NCBI GenBank assembly: GCA_050633625.1
Contig: JBOEGW010000009.1
Span: 1 to 13,573, forward strand
Origin: JBOEGW01 sp050633625
Lineage (GTDB): Bacteria > Pseudomonadota > Alphaproteobacteria > Rhodobacterales > Rhodobacteraceae
DNA length: 13,573 bases
Direction: 5' to 3'
Position 1 is the stretch's first letter; each line of letters starts with the position of its first letter. Positions 1-7,139 of this stretch are shown one piece after another. Both the position numbers and the translations under genes were made by a program. Under the pieces are notes generated by a model. The model was not told the origin of the DNA and ran no database searches. It worked only from the letters and a program-made list of their open reading frames with translations.

Positions 1-204
1 CGGTTTGATCTGTTCTTTCTGCTGTTCGATCTGCTGAAGCTGTCGCTCCGCATCAGCCAACTCCTGCTGCAATTGCTCGATGTTCTTGGCGATGTTGGAC
101 CCGTCGATAACAGGAACGCCCTGTGCATAGACAGGCGCGGCACCAATGGTTCCGTTCAAACCTGCGGCCACCAGGGCCGCGCAAAGAAATGGTTTCAGTT
201 TCAT
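1..204 (-). CDS. virB5: VirB5-like T4SS minor pilus protein, N-terminal part (cut by window edge)
   Basis: Only the first 68 codons are present; the gene continues past the left edge. The product starts with a clear signal peptide (MKLKPF, a hydrophobic alanine-rich core, then PVYAQ), so it is exported to the periplasm. The mature protein begins QGVPVIDGSNIAKNIEQLQQ and runs into a glutamine-rich helix. A 'PVID' start followed by a long coiled helix is typical of VirB5/TrbJ-type proteins, which sit at the tip of the conjugative pilus. The start codon overlaps the stop of the preceding transglycosylase as ATGA (201-204), and GGGAG lies 8 bases upstream. The first mature residues nearly match those of the preceding gene product, which points to duplication. 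The family call is fairly safe; the C-terminal part cannot be judged. Confidence 0.75.
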   Translation of the reverse strand, partial: MKLKPFLCAALVAAGLNGTIGAAPVYAQGVPVIDGSNIAKNIEQLQQELADAERQLQQIEQQKEQIKP

Positions 205-1316
205 TCGTTGTACTCCCAAAAGGTGGTTGCTTGAAGTTGTTGCGAGGCTTCGTTCAAACCTTGCGCTGCTTCGACTTTCACATGAGCTGCGCGCAGGCGC
301 AGCGTCAGAGCCATCAGACGGGCCCTTTCTGCCATCAAATAGGTATTCCAATCGTAGGCTTCTTTGACGTTCTGAGGGTCGCCTTGATCAAGGATTGCTG
401 CGATCCGGCGCATCGCTCCGTTGATCTGTTCGGATTGATAGGAGCCATAACCCATCGAGGCATCTGCGTAGTTGCCCCATGCGGCATTCGCCCCGTCGAT
501 CCCATCCAGCGATCCTGTCATATCGACACCTGTGATCACCGAAAGATATTCGTCATAGTAACCCTTGATACGACGAACATAGTTCTGAGTTTCTTCAAAG
601 GGCGGAATGCCGCCATACTTGTTCACGTTGCCCGGGCCAGCGTTATAGGCCGCAAGGGCATAATCTACGCGGCCATACCTCGCAAGCTGGGTCAAAATGT
701 ACCGCGCACCACCATCTAGGTTTTCCCACGGATCGTAAGGATTCACGCCGAGATCAGCAGCGGTCCCAGGCATCAGCTGACAAAAACCCCGCGCGCCCAC
801 ATGACTTACAGCAGCGTTGTTGAAACGGCTTTCCTGTTTAATCAGCGATTGAAACAGAATGCGCCAAGTCAGCGGATTTAGACCAGCCGCCGACACACCC
901 GCATGGCCTTCATACCGCCGAGCAACGGTAATAATCATCTGTTCAACAGAAGCATTGTCACCAAACAGGCGCTGTGCGTCTTGGTTTTCCGTTTCTGTGA
1001 CGGGGTAGGCTTCTGCGGCGCTCGGGAAGTTCACCGAGCCGCCCTCTATCCCAGCAACGTTTGTCGTCCCCGTCGATTCCGCCAAGAACCGCTCATAAGC
1101 TTCCCGTTGCTCTTCCTTCAGCTCAACCAAGCTGTCGCGGTTTTCGATCTTCGTACCCTGGTCAGTAGCATCACGCAGCGCTTCGGTAAGACGCGAGATA
1201 TTCTGAGCCAGATTATTCCCGTCAATCACTGGAACGCCCTGCGCCAGCGCCGACGAAGCGACACTGGTTGCGAGAAGAAACGCGGCGGCCTTAGAAGCTC
1301 TGGTAGTCGCAATCAT
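201..1316 (-). CDS. Hybrid protein: VirB5-like ends around a lytic transglycosylase (SLT) domain
   Basis: A 371-residue exported protein. Residues 1-25 are a signal peptide ending SSALA. The mature protein starts QGVPVIDGNNLAQNI, almost the same as the VirB5-like protein encoded next. Residues ~125-265 are a soluble lytic transglycosylase domain that cuts peptidoglycan: IKQESRF (catalytic Glu162), GFCQLMP (177-183), AYNAGP (223-228), then GGIPPFEETQNYVRRI. Residues ~285-371 are an alanine- and glutamine-rich helical tail rather like the end of VirB5 proteins. I chose the ATG at 1316 because it gives an intact signal peptide and has a G-rich ribosome site; the frame stays open upstream to a TTG at 1472, but that stretch reads antisense-like across the lipoprotein gene. 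It overlaps the lipoprotein gene by 26 bases and virB5 by 4. It may locally open the wall for the pilus. The SLT call is strong; the VirB5 relation of the C-terminus is inference. Confidence 0.85.
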   Translation of the reverse strand: MIATTRASKAAAFLLATSVASSALAQGVPVIDGNNLAQNISRLTEALRDATDQGTKIENRDSLVELKEEQREAYERFLAESTGTTNVAGIEGGSVNFPSAAEAYPVTETENQDAQRLFGDNASVEQMIITVARRYEGHAGVSAAGLNPLTWRILFQSLIKQESRFNNAAVSHVGARGFCQLMPGTAADLGVNPYDPWENLDGGARYILTQLARYGRVDYALAAYNAGPGNVNKYGGIPPFEETQNYVRRIKGYYDEYLSVITGVDMTGSLDGIDGANAAWGNYADASMGYGSYQSEQINGAMRRIAAILDQGDPQNVKEAYDWNTYLMAERARLMALTLRLRAAHVKVEAAQGLNEASQQLQATTFWEYNE

Positions 1317-1491
1317 AGCGCCCCCCCGGAGTGTCACTCGCGCTGATCGTGAAGTGATTTGTTGCGTTCCGCGTAGCAACATAAGTGCCATCAGCGCTCC
1401 TTTGACCAAAGCACTCTGACTTACGACCAGTGGTTGTTCCCTCGCAGGCTGCGAGGGCGGCCACAGCCGCAATCATCACTATAATTCTCAT
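1291..1491 (-). CDS. Small lipoprotein, VirB7-like by size and position
   Basis: A 66-residue protein with a lipoprotein signal: MRIIVMIAAVAALAAC, with lipobox LAAC and Cys16 as the expected lipidated residue. Two further cysteines follow (Cys27 and one in YDCDY near the end). It would be anchored in the outer membrane. VirB7 proteins are small lipoproteins of this kind that stabilise VirB9, but VirB7 sequences are too short and variable for a firm call; in other systems such lipoproteins act in surface exclusion. The ATG at 1491 overlaps the virB3-4 stop (ATGA, 1488-1491), and AAGGAA lies just upstream. Its 3' end overlaps the start of the transglycosylase gene. Confidence 0.6.
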   Translation of the reverse strand: MRIIVMIAAVAALAACEGTTTGRKSECFGQRSADGTYVATRNATNHFTISASDTPGGRYDCDYQSF

Positions 1492-4142
1492 AGCATTTCC
1501 TTCCAGAATTGAGGGTTTTGCCGCCACCCGTGGGGGGCCTTTTCTTCGCCAGTTCGACCGCCACCGAGCACGGTCAATGCGCCGCCCAAACCCGAGAGAT
1601 CATAATCCACGAAAACGCTGTCCCCAGCTGACCGGATCAGGGCGATGCGCGCTCCACCAGCACCAGCACAGAGGAACGCGGCTTCACTTTCGTTTGTCCG
1701 AAGGATTTTATAGTCTTCGGGCTTCGCACGGTTGTTCGGGAACAGAATTTGCGTGTTAACTGTTTCAGCAATGATTTGCCCGACCTGGCTTTGTTCCAAG
1801 TGCCCCGGCGTCTGTGTCAGCATCACAACCACACAGTTCTTTTTCCGCATGGTAACAAGCCAGTCATGCAGCCGCTTCACGAAGATCTCGTCATTGAGCA
1901 TCTTCCATGCTTCATCAATCACGATCATTGTGGGTTCGCGGTCTTCAATCACGCGCTCGATACGGCGGAAGAGATAGGCCAAAACGGCGGAACGCTCGGT
2001 GTCGAGATCAAGGATTTCGGACATATCAATGCCCACAATCTCTTCACCCATCTCAATAGGCGCATCTGATTTCTTACTGAAAATCCAACCGTACCGACCT
2101 TGCTCCGTCCACTCTCGTACTCTTTCCAGCAGCTCGCCGTTGTCGTCTGTGGATGCAACAAGAGATTCCAGCCCCTTGAAGTTGCGCAGATTTGGGGCTG
2201 CGGATACGATCTGTCGAACGGCATTGTTCAATGCGACTGTCTGCGTCGTGTCAAGCGATTTGTGACGCCCCAGAATGTCGCTGAGCCAATCTGTAAGCCA
2301 TGCTGTCCCACGTTCATCTGTCTCGGTTTGGAATGGGTTGAAGCCTGTTGCTTCACCCACTCGAATAGCGCTGTAGCTGCCATTCATCGCGCGAACAGCC
2401 ATTTCCAAACCTTGATCCTTGTCGAAGACAATAACCCGAGCGCCCACCCGACGAGCCTGAGCCATCAGAAATGCTGTCCCAAGCGTCTTACCTGAGCCGG
2501 GACGACCGATCACAAGCGTATGCCCCGCGCTCGGTTCTTCAGTACGTTTGCCAGCTTCATGAAAATTGAAGCGATACGCACTGGATGAGACCGTTGGCAG
2601 AACCGTGATATTCTCCCCCCAAGGGGACATTTCAGCTGGCCTGCCACCCGCGCTTTTGTGGAATGCTGCAAACTCCGAAAAGTTGTTCGATGAGTTCATG
2701 ACCGCTCGCGGCCGGTAGGACCAGTTGCCCGGCGCCTGCCCATAGAAGGTTGTGGAGAACGCGCCCTTAAAGACCGCAAATTCTGCCCGCTCCCGAACCA
2801 GCGTTGCGCCTGTTTCCTGAGCAGCTTGCCAAACCTCAGACGTGGCTTTTTCAAGCTCGTCACGAGTGCCTGCAACGATCATGATTGACATGTGATGCAA
2901 TCCGTAGACCTGTCGCCCGGACGCCACATTGTCTGCCGACTCTTCCAGTGCCAGAGCATCTGAGACCGCCGCGTCGTCGGTTGCCTTCATTTGCCGACGA
3001 ACAAGCTTCATTTTCTCGACGGTCGTGTTGTTCCGTAGTGGCGTGAAGCTGTTGGTGATCACAATGTCATGCGGCAAATCCAGCTTATCAAGCATGTCCG
3101 GTGTGGATTGCGCGCAATATGCGTGAATGCCCAACATCGAGGCATATCGCTTGTTCTGACCGTCGCTGATTTCAACAACACGATCTTTGAAGGTGAACGT
3201 GCTGTTGGAAACAACATTTGAAAGATATTGCCCTGGCAAGGCATGACGCTTTTGGAAAGGTTGGCCTTGGATCGTTCCCAACAAACCCAGCCACTCGCCA
3301 TCCTTCAGGTTCAGACGCCTAAACCCTGTGTCTTTCTGCATCCCTTCGAGAATACGCATCGCCTCATTGAGACGATCAATGCGCTCCATCAACTCGGCTC
3401 GATACTCGGCTTCTTCCTTTTGGGGAGAAAGCCAAGCACCGAGACCGAGTTTGTCCGTGAGTGATGGACGCAGAAAAACAGACAAGATGATCATACGCCG
3501 TTGCAGTTTTCGCCTGTTAAGCTCGCTTCGCCAGCGCGTATCCACCTCGGTAGAAAACCCATCATAATCGACGGGCTTCAGGTCAAGCTCTTGCGGAACC
3601 GTGATCTTGTTGACGTAAAAGCCAAACTGTTCACCCAATTGACCGACTTGCCGTGCGAAAGCCTCTGCCTGAACGTCCACTTCGACTTCTTCTGACGTCA
3701 GACTATCCAGCCCGCCGATCACAGCGCTTGCCATCAGATTGCCTTGCCGGGTGATAATGATTTCATCGGTCAAACCCGCAAGATATGGGATGTGACGTGC
3801 TGCCGGATCTTCTTTCAATACTTCGGCTCCAAGTAGTTCCTGTGTCGCTTTGTTTGGAGCGCTCAACATCGGCCCATAGCTATCGCCGCCGTGGATCTTC
3901 CGGTTTTTTGTTGGCGGGGTTTTCGAGTAAACCGTTGCCATAATCTCAAAGAGGTGCGGATTGCGATCAGCGATAAGCCACAACACGGGATAAACGACCG
4001 GTATCAGTAGCATGAATTTCCATTCATCCAGCGCGACGAATGGAATGAGCGCGCCGAGCATCAACCCAATGAAATAGCCTATCGGCAGTCCAAAGAATTT
4101 CGGTGGTCGCGTCAGGCCAAGGAAAACTGGTGTTTCTCGCAT
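1488..4142 (-). CDS. virB4: VirB3-VirB4 fusion: T4SS inner-membrane component joined to the AAA+ ATPase
   Basis: An 884-residue protein. Residues 1-~90 are VirB3-like: METs-type start MRETPVFLGLTRPP, then two membrane segments (about 19-40 and 43-60). The rest is VirB4 (CagE/TrbE/VirB family), the ATPase that powers pilus assembly and substrate transfer at the inner membrane. Visible motifs are Walker A GRPGSGKT (546-553), Walker B TMIVIDEAW (~738-746) and the VMLTQTPGHLEQS segment (~773) typical of the family. The length equals VirB3 plus VirB4, so this is a true fusion and not a readthrough. I chose the ATG at 4142 because it starts at the VirB3 consensus and has GGAT 7 bases upstream; a start 12 codons earlier is possible. 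It lies 61 bases after virB2 and overlaps the lipoprotein gene by 4 bases. Confidence 0.92.
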   Translation of the reverse strand: MRETPVFLGLTRPPKFFGLPIGYFIGLMLGALIPFVALDEWKFMLLIPVVYPVLWLIADRNPHLFEIMATVYSKTPPTKNRKIHGGDSYGPMLSAPNKATQELLGAEVLKEDPAARHIPYLAGLTDEIIITRQGNLMASAVIGGLDSLTSEEVEVDVQAEAFARQVGQLGEQFGFYVNKITVPQELDLKPVDYDGFSTEVDTRWRSELNRRKLQRRMIILSVFLRPSLTDKLGLGAWLSPQKEEAEYRAELMERIDRLNEAMRILEGMQKDTGFRRLNLKDGEWLGLLGTIQGQPFQKRHALPGQYLSNVVSNSTFTFKDRVVEISDGQNKRYASMLGIHAYCAQSTPDMLDKLDLPHDIVITNSFTPLRNNTTVEKMKLVRRQMKATDDAAVSDALALEESADNVASGRQVYGLHHMSIMIVAGTRDELEKATSEVWQAAQETGATLVRERAEFAVFKGAFSTTFYGQAPGNWSYRPRAVMNSSNNFSEFAAFHKSAGGRPAEMSPWGENITVLPTVSSSAYRFNFHEAGKRTEEPSAGHTLVIGRPGSGKTLGTAFLMAQARRVGARVIVFDKDQGLEMAVRAMNGSYSAIRVGEATGFNPFQTETDERGTAWLTDWLSDILGRHKSLDTTQTVALNNAVRQIVSAAPNLRNFKGLESLVASTDDNGELLERVREWTEQGRYGWIFSKKSDAPIEMGEEIVGIDMSEILDLDTERSAVLAYLFRRIERVIEDREPTMIVIDEAWKMLNDEIFVKRLHDWLVTMRKKNCVVVMLTQTPGHLEQSQVGQIIAETVNTQILFPNNRAKPEDYKILRTNESEAAFLCAGAGGARIALIRSAGDSVFVDYDLSGLGGALTVLGGGRTGEEKAPHGWRQNPQFWKEML

Positions 4143-4167
4143 TGTGCATATCCAAACGGTGAAACCC

Positions 4168-4188
4168 CGCGCCGCCAATTGCGGCGCG
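4168..4188 (-). promoter_or_regulatory. GC-rich hairpin between virB2 and virB3-4
   Basis: A perfect 8-base-pair stem (CGCGCCGC / GCGGCGCG) with a 5-base loop fills much of the 61-base gap between the pilin gene and virB3-4. No long T-run follows on the transcribed strand (GGGGTTTCACC), so it is at most a weak terminator. Such hairpins after a pilin gene commonly protect the upstream mRNA or stop part of the transcripts, raising pilin output relative to the ATPase. The structure is seen directly; the role is inferred. Confidence 0.55.
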
Positions 4189-4203
4189 AGGCAATGTGTC
4201 TAC

Positions 4204-4509
4204 TTAAGGCGCGGCGAAACCGTCGATGATTGTTGCGGCCGAGAAGACCAGAACCACGCCAAAGAAAATGGCGAGGAACAAAGGCCAGTTCAGGCGACCC
4301 GTGAACATCATGTAGCCAGCTGCCACAACGGCGAGAATGGCGATCAGCCGCCCGATCGGGCCAGTCAGCGCATCCACGACGGTCTGCAACATGTTTTCCA
4401 GCGGATCGAGGTTCTGCGCCAAGGCAGGTTCCGCCGCGAGTACGAAAATCGGCAGGATTGCAAACAGCAATCCCACATTTGTCTTCATCCATTTCCCAAG
4501 GGTTTTCAT
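4204..4509 (-). CDS. virB2: VirB2 major pilin precursor
   Basis: A 101-residue protein with a long N-terminal export signal ending AEPALA at residue 31, then QNLDPLENMLQ. Two hydrophobic segments follow (about 52-69 and 75-93), separated by a short polar loop with GRLNWP. Precursor size, signal length and the two-helix layout match VirB2 pilins, which are inserted in the inner membrane and then extracted to build the conjugative pilus. The position between virB1 and virB3 is the standard one. The start overlaps the virB1 stop (ATGA, 4506-4509), with AGGAG 5 bases upstream. A second in-frame ATG at codon 8 would shorten the signal only slightly. Confidence 0.9.
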   Translation of the reverse strand: MKTLGKWMKTNVGLLFAILPIFVLAAEPALAQNLDPLENMLQTVVDALTGPIGRLIAILAVVAAGYMMFTGRLNWPLFLAIFFGVVLVFSAATIIDGFAAP

Positions 4510-5231
4510 GTAGTCTCCTGTCCAGTTGTTTGATGGAAGATTGCGAGCACTTTCCTGACGTGCCCCTGCGTTTCTCGATAGGGCGGAATGCCGCCATGCC
4601 GAGTGACTGCCTCTGGCCCTGCGTTGTACGCAGCCAAAGCCAATTCCTTTGATCCAAACCTTTCGAGCTGCATCAGCAAATACCGGGCCGAACCATGAAG
4701 GTTCTGCCTTGCATCATGTGGATCTACGCCGAGCCGCCGAGCGGTTTCGGGCATGAGCTGCCCCAAGCCAATTGCGCCCACATGCGAGCGCGCGGACTGT
4801 CTGAAATTGCTTTCAATGGCGATATTGGCTCGAAAAAGCGCTACCCACTCTGTTGTTGAGAGGTCGGCTGCGCGAATACCTCTATGCCGTGAGTAGTGAA
4901 GCGCGATTTCTTGAATCAAACCTTCGATCTGCGGACTACCACGCCGACCGGTGTTGGGAACCGGAAGAGACACCGCCCTTGGGGGCGGCGTCTCTTCCTT
5001 TGCTTCTGGAAGGGGCTGTCTTGGACGCTCAAGGTCTAGAACACCCGACACCAAAGGCCCAGAAGACCTTTGAACGGTCGAATACTCACCACCTGTTACA
5101 TCCAAAACTTCGGCTTGTGCGACCTGGCAGAAGGTTGATGCCAGAACTGACCAAAGAAACCCTTTACTAGCGGTCGCTACTCGTACTTGAACAGCCTTCG
5201 TCAATTCGCCACACCCCTTTTTCACCCGCAT
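4506..5231 (-). CDS. virB1: VirB1 lytic transglycosylase
   Basis: A 241-residue exported enzyme that opens the peptidoglycan for the secretion channel. The signal sequence has its hydrophobic core at about 24-36 and ends QVAQA near residue 40. A proline-rich linker (70-100) leads to an SLT domain (~105-225): IAIESNF with catalytic Glu140, GLGQLMP (155-161), AYNAGP (201-206), HGGIPPYRETQGHVRKV. The start is uncertain. The ATG at 5231 gives a long n-region and has no clear ribosome site, while a TTG at 5205 sits 10 bases after AAGGGG. Either way the gene overlaps the preceding one (by 65 or 39 bases). It heads the recognisable virB genes and overlaps virB2 by 4 bases. Confidence 0.88.
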   Translation of the reverse strand: MRVKKGCGELTKAVQVRVATASKGFLWSVLASTFCQVAQAEVLDVTGGEYSTVQRSSGPLVSGVLDLERPRQPLPEAKEETPPPRAVSLPVPNTGRRGSPQIEGLIQEIALHYSRHRGIRAADLSTTEWVALFRANIAIESNFRQSARSHVGAIGLGQLMPETARRLGVDPHDARQNLHGSARYLLMQLERFGSKELALAAYNAGPEAVTRHGGIPPYRETQGHVRKVLAIFHQTTGQETT

Positions 5232-5511
5232 TCAGCGGGAAATCAGGGACAGTAATTCGAAGTTCCTTTGCAAAGGCGGCGAGACCGTTCACGGTCACAA
5301 TTGCCTTTGGTTCCACAGTCTTCCACACAACCACCTGAGACCGGTATGTTTCGCCATCTTCACCCTCACTGAGTAAGAAGAAGATCCAGCGACCGCGCAT
5401 CTGGCTTCCGTCCTTATGGACTGTTTCTTCGCATTCGACTTCGAGCCGCCCCCCTTCACCCAGATCCTTCTTCACTTTCGCTAAGACGGTCACTGGCGAG
5501 ATCGTTTCCAT
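5167..5511 (-). CDS. Unrecognised 114-residue protein, first gene of the T4SS operon
   Basis: I do not recognise this family. The product has no signal peptide or membrane segment, so it should be cytoplasmic. It is acidic and beta-rich in appearance, with blocks such as RGRWIFFLLSEGEDGETY and VDFPLNAGEKGVWRID-like turns near the end. I chose the ATG at 5511 because GGAG lies 7 bases before it; a TTG at 5562 in the same frame lacks such a site. It overlaps virB1 by 39-65 bases and is the first leftward gene after the divergent promoter region, so it is probably co-transcribed with the virB genes. It could be a regulator or an accessory factor, but nothing in the sequence decides this. Confidence 0.65.
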   Translation of the reverse strand: METISPVTVLAKVKKDLGEGGRLEVECEETVHKDGSQMRGRWIFFLLSEGEDGETYRSQVVVWKTVEPKAIVTVNGLAAFAKELRITVPDFPLNAGEKGVWRIDEGCSSTSSDR

Positions 5512-5605
5512 TTTGGGGCTCCGGTCGTTTTTTGGTTTGTGGACGACAGGAGCAATAACCAACTTTTGCTAACGTCACCATAGTCAAGATGCCGTTAGCT
5601 AGCTA

Positions 5606-5634
5606 TTGATGCGGGAAGTGGTTTTACGTGTCAA
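5606..5634 (-). promoter_or_regulatory. Candidate leftward promoter of the T4SS operon
   Basis: A perfect TTGACA (read leftward, 5634-5629) is followed after 17 bases by CATCAA (5611-5606), a weak -10 element. Just downstream (5596-5605) is the 10-base palindrome TAGCTAGCTA, at the expected transcription start, where a repressor could bind. It is about 95 bases from the first leftward start codon. The good -35 with a poor -10 could mean an activated promoter. Confidence 0.4.
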
Positions 5635-5663
5635 CAGCTATTTATTGCTTTTCAACATAGCTC

Positions 5664-5693
5664 TTGCAGTCGCTAGACCCTTGGCCTTATGTT
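5664..5693 (+). promoter_or_regulatory. Candidate rightward promoter for the exported-protein pair
   Basis: TTGCAG (5664-5669) and TATGTT (5688-5693) are separated by 18 bases, each matching four or more positions of the sigma-70 consensus. It lies 70 bases before the rightward ATG at 5763 and diverges from the candidate T4SS promoter, so the two may share control. Confidence 0.35.
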
Positions 5694-5700
5694 CCTCATA

Positions 5701-5729
5701 AATTGCCAGCACACCAGGGCTGGGCAATT
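5701..5729. repeat. Inverted repeat in the rightward leader
   Basis: AATTGCC (5701-5707) is mirrored by GGCAATT (5723-5729), with inner CAGC/GCTG pairing and one bulged base. It lies at the start of the rightward transcript, so it could be an operator or a leader hairpin. The pairing is seen directly; the role is unknown. Confidence 0.4.
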
Positions 5730-5762
5730 GCAGTTGTAACCGAAGGTTGAAACGCGCTTAAC

Positions 5763-6191
5763 ATGACCCTACGGCATACGCCATACCTGAATCAGTCTAA
5801 GAGGAATGCTTGCTCATTGCGCTCTTATTCTCGAAACGCCGGTCCAACTACAAGGTTTTGTAAGCTGTTACAGGTACTTACAGCAGCAATATGTTTGCTG
5901 TCGTTCAGCTCGCAAACAGCAATCACACAAGAAGTTTTCTGCGTTCCCCCTGCCCTTCCTGTTTTGCCATCCGATCCTGAAATGCAGATCGAGTATCGAA
6001 ATGAACTCTCGCAAGAGTATAATGACTATTTCCGCCTTGCCGCCGAATACCTTAACTGCCTGAACGCCTCGGGTTCGGCCACTCGTGAAGGTATCCAGCA
6101 AGCAATCACCGACTATAACCATCTTCTTAACCTTCCGGCCAAGCCGCGACAAGGAGTAGCTGGCGGCTCTGATAGCTATCTATTGCAATGA
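5763..6191 (+). CDS. Exported small protein of unknown function
   Basis: A 142-residue protein that I do not recognise. After a basic N-terminal stretch there is a hydrophobic segment (LLQVLTAAICLLSF, about residues 35-48) ending near TAITQ, consistent with a signal peptide. The mature part starts EVFCVPPALPVLPSDPEM and is otherwise polar and helical, with a second cysteine in YLNCLN. The n-region is unusually long if translation starts at the ATG at 5763, so a TTG at 5817 is an alternative; neither has a strong ribosome site. It is 46 bases before the next exported-protein gene, so the two probably form an operon divergent from the virB genes. A periplasmic role in conjugation is a guess from context. 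Confidence 0.6.
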   Translation: MTLRHTPYLNQSKRNACSLRSYSRNAGPTTRFCKLLQVLTAAICLLSFSSQTAITQEVFCVPPALPVLPSDPEMQIEYRNELSQEYNDYFRLAAEYLNCLNASGSATREGIQQAITDYNHLLNLPAKPRQGVAGGSDSYLLQ

Positions 6192-6237
6192 AAGGTGGTT
6201 TTGTGCTTAAAAACTATCAATTGATTGGAGATTTGCC

Positions 6238-7005
6238 ATGAAGCTACCCCGCAACTTTATCCACGCCGCCGCTGGCGTCGCTTCGCTTTTCGCACTTGCG
6301 GGCGCACCAGCACCGGCGAAAGCACAATCATATCAAATTGACTGTGCTATCCTTCTTTGCCTTTCTGGCGGCTGGCCTGCGTCTGTGCCCTGCGCTCGCG
6401 CGCGTGCCGAGTTCATCCGGCGCATTACACCCTGGCCCATCGAGCCGCCTTTGCAGATTTGGCGCTGCCCCATGGGCGCATCATTTGATGTTGACCCATC
6501 GACGCTGACCGCTGACCGCATCTATGAAATTCTCATGGACGACAGCACGCCCAAGCAATCTGTTCCAACAGCCCCACTCACGGATCTACAGTTGGAACCG
6601 CAGCCCGCCGTTTTCCGCAGAAGCGGCGGGACTGCACAACGTCTCCCCGAAGACACCATGCTTCAGCTCATCAACGGTCTAAGCACTGACAACGGCGTCG
6701 CGGATATTGATATTGGCGGCAAAGACTTCGACTTCGTGCGTTCCATCCGCCTTTTTCACGTCCGTTGGGCAACTCAAAGCGACGGCGACGAGCGCGGTTG
6801 TTCTCGCTGGTCCGTTGTTGAGTTTGGAACATACGGCACGCAGGGCGACTTCAATTGGAACCGATCATCAGCCAGTGCACTTCCCCCAGCTCACACAGGC
6901 ATGGAGGGCTATGGAACCAACTGTCCCAGCATTTGGCATCGCTCCGTCTTCATCGACTGGCGCGACTATGAAGGCAATTACGGTTTCGAGCAGGTGAACT
7001 ACTAA
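6238..7005 (+). CDS. Exported cysteine-containing protein, conserved hypothetical
   Basis: A 255-residue protein with a clear signal peptide (MKLPRNF, alanine-rich core, cleavage after APAKA at residue 29). The mature N-terminus holds closely spaced cysteines at 36, 41, 52 and 77, in blocks such as QIDCAILLCLSGGWP and LQIWRCPMGASF; two more lie in ERGCSRW and GTNCPSIW. They could form disulphides in the periplasm. The look of the first 80 residues recalls hypothetical proteins encoded beside T4SS genes on Rhodobacteraceae plasmids, but I can name no function. The ATG at 6238 has GGAG 7 bases upstream. A terminator follows 4 bases after the stop codon. Confidence 0.8.
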   Translation: MKLPRNFIHAAAGVASLFALAGAPAPAKAQSYQIDCAILLCLSGGWPASVPCARARAEFIRRITPWPIEPPLQIWRCPMGASFDVDPSTLTADRIYEILMDDSTPKQSVPTAPLTDLQLEPQPAVFRRSGGTAQRLPEDTMLQLINGLSTDNGVADIDIGGKDFDFVRSIRLFHVRWATQSDGDERGCSRWSVVEFGTYGTQGDFNWNRSSASALPPAHTGMEGYGTNCPSIWHRSVFIDWRDYEGNYGFEQVNY

Positions 7006-7008
7006 CTG

Positions 7009-7035
7009 TTGTGGCCCCCAAATCGGGGGCCACAA
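7009..7035 (+). terminator. Intrinsic terminator after the exported-protein pair
   Basis: A perfect 11-base-pair stem (TTGTGGCCCCC / GGGGGCCACAA) with a 5-base loop starts 4 bases after the stop codon. The T-tract is short (TAATT), so termination may be partial. It separates this operon from the repC control region. Confidence 0.7.
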
Positions 7036-7103
7036 TAATTGCGACGGATTACTAATTTCTATATGTCTGTTGCTAAGAACATAAGAATCACGAGGCAGAT
7101 ACA

Positions 7104-7139
7104 ATGAAACCAAAGGAAAGGAGCAGTTCCCAGAAATAG
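7104..7139 (+). CDS. Possible 11-codon leader peptide
   Basis: ATG at 7104, with GAGG 8 bases upstream, opens an 11-codon frame (MKPKERSSSQK) whose stop directly abuts the hairpin at 7140-7175. This layout resembles leader peptides that couple ribosome position to attenuation, but so short a frame can arise by chance. TACAAT just before the ATG also resembles a -10 element, which would conflict with this reading. Confidence 0.2.
   Translation: MKPKERSSSQK

Noticed and set aside
123..719. Rightward 198-codon frame
   Set aside because: It is antisense to the transglycosylase gene, and its translation has no recognisable domain.
903..1346. Rightward 147-codon frame
   Set aside because: It is antisense to the transglycosylase and lipoprotein genes and looks like a shadow frame.
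1317..1472. Upstream extension of the hybrid transglycosylase frame to a TTG
   Set aside because: It would bury the clear signal peptide behind 52 residues and cover most of the lipoprotein gene; the ATG at 1316 has its own ribosome site.
5512..5762. Transfer origin (oriT) in the divergent region
   Set aside because: No relaxase gene or recognisable nick-site motif is present; the inverted repeats fit promoter control equally well.
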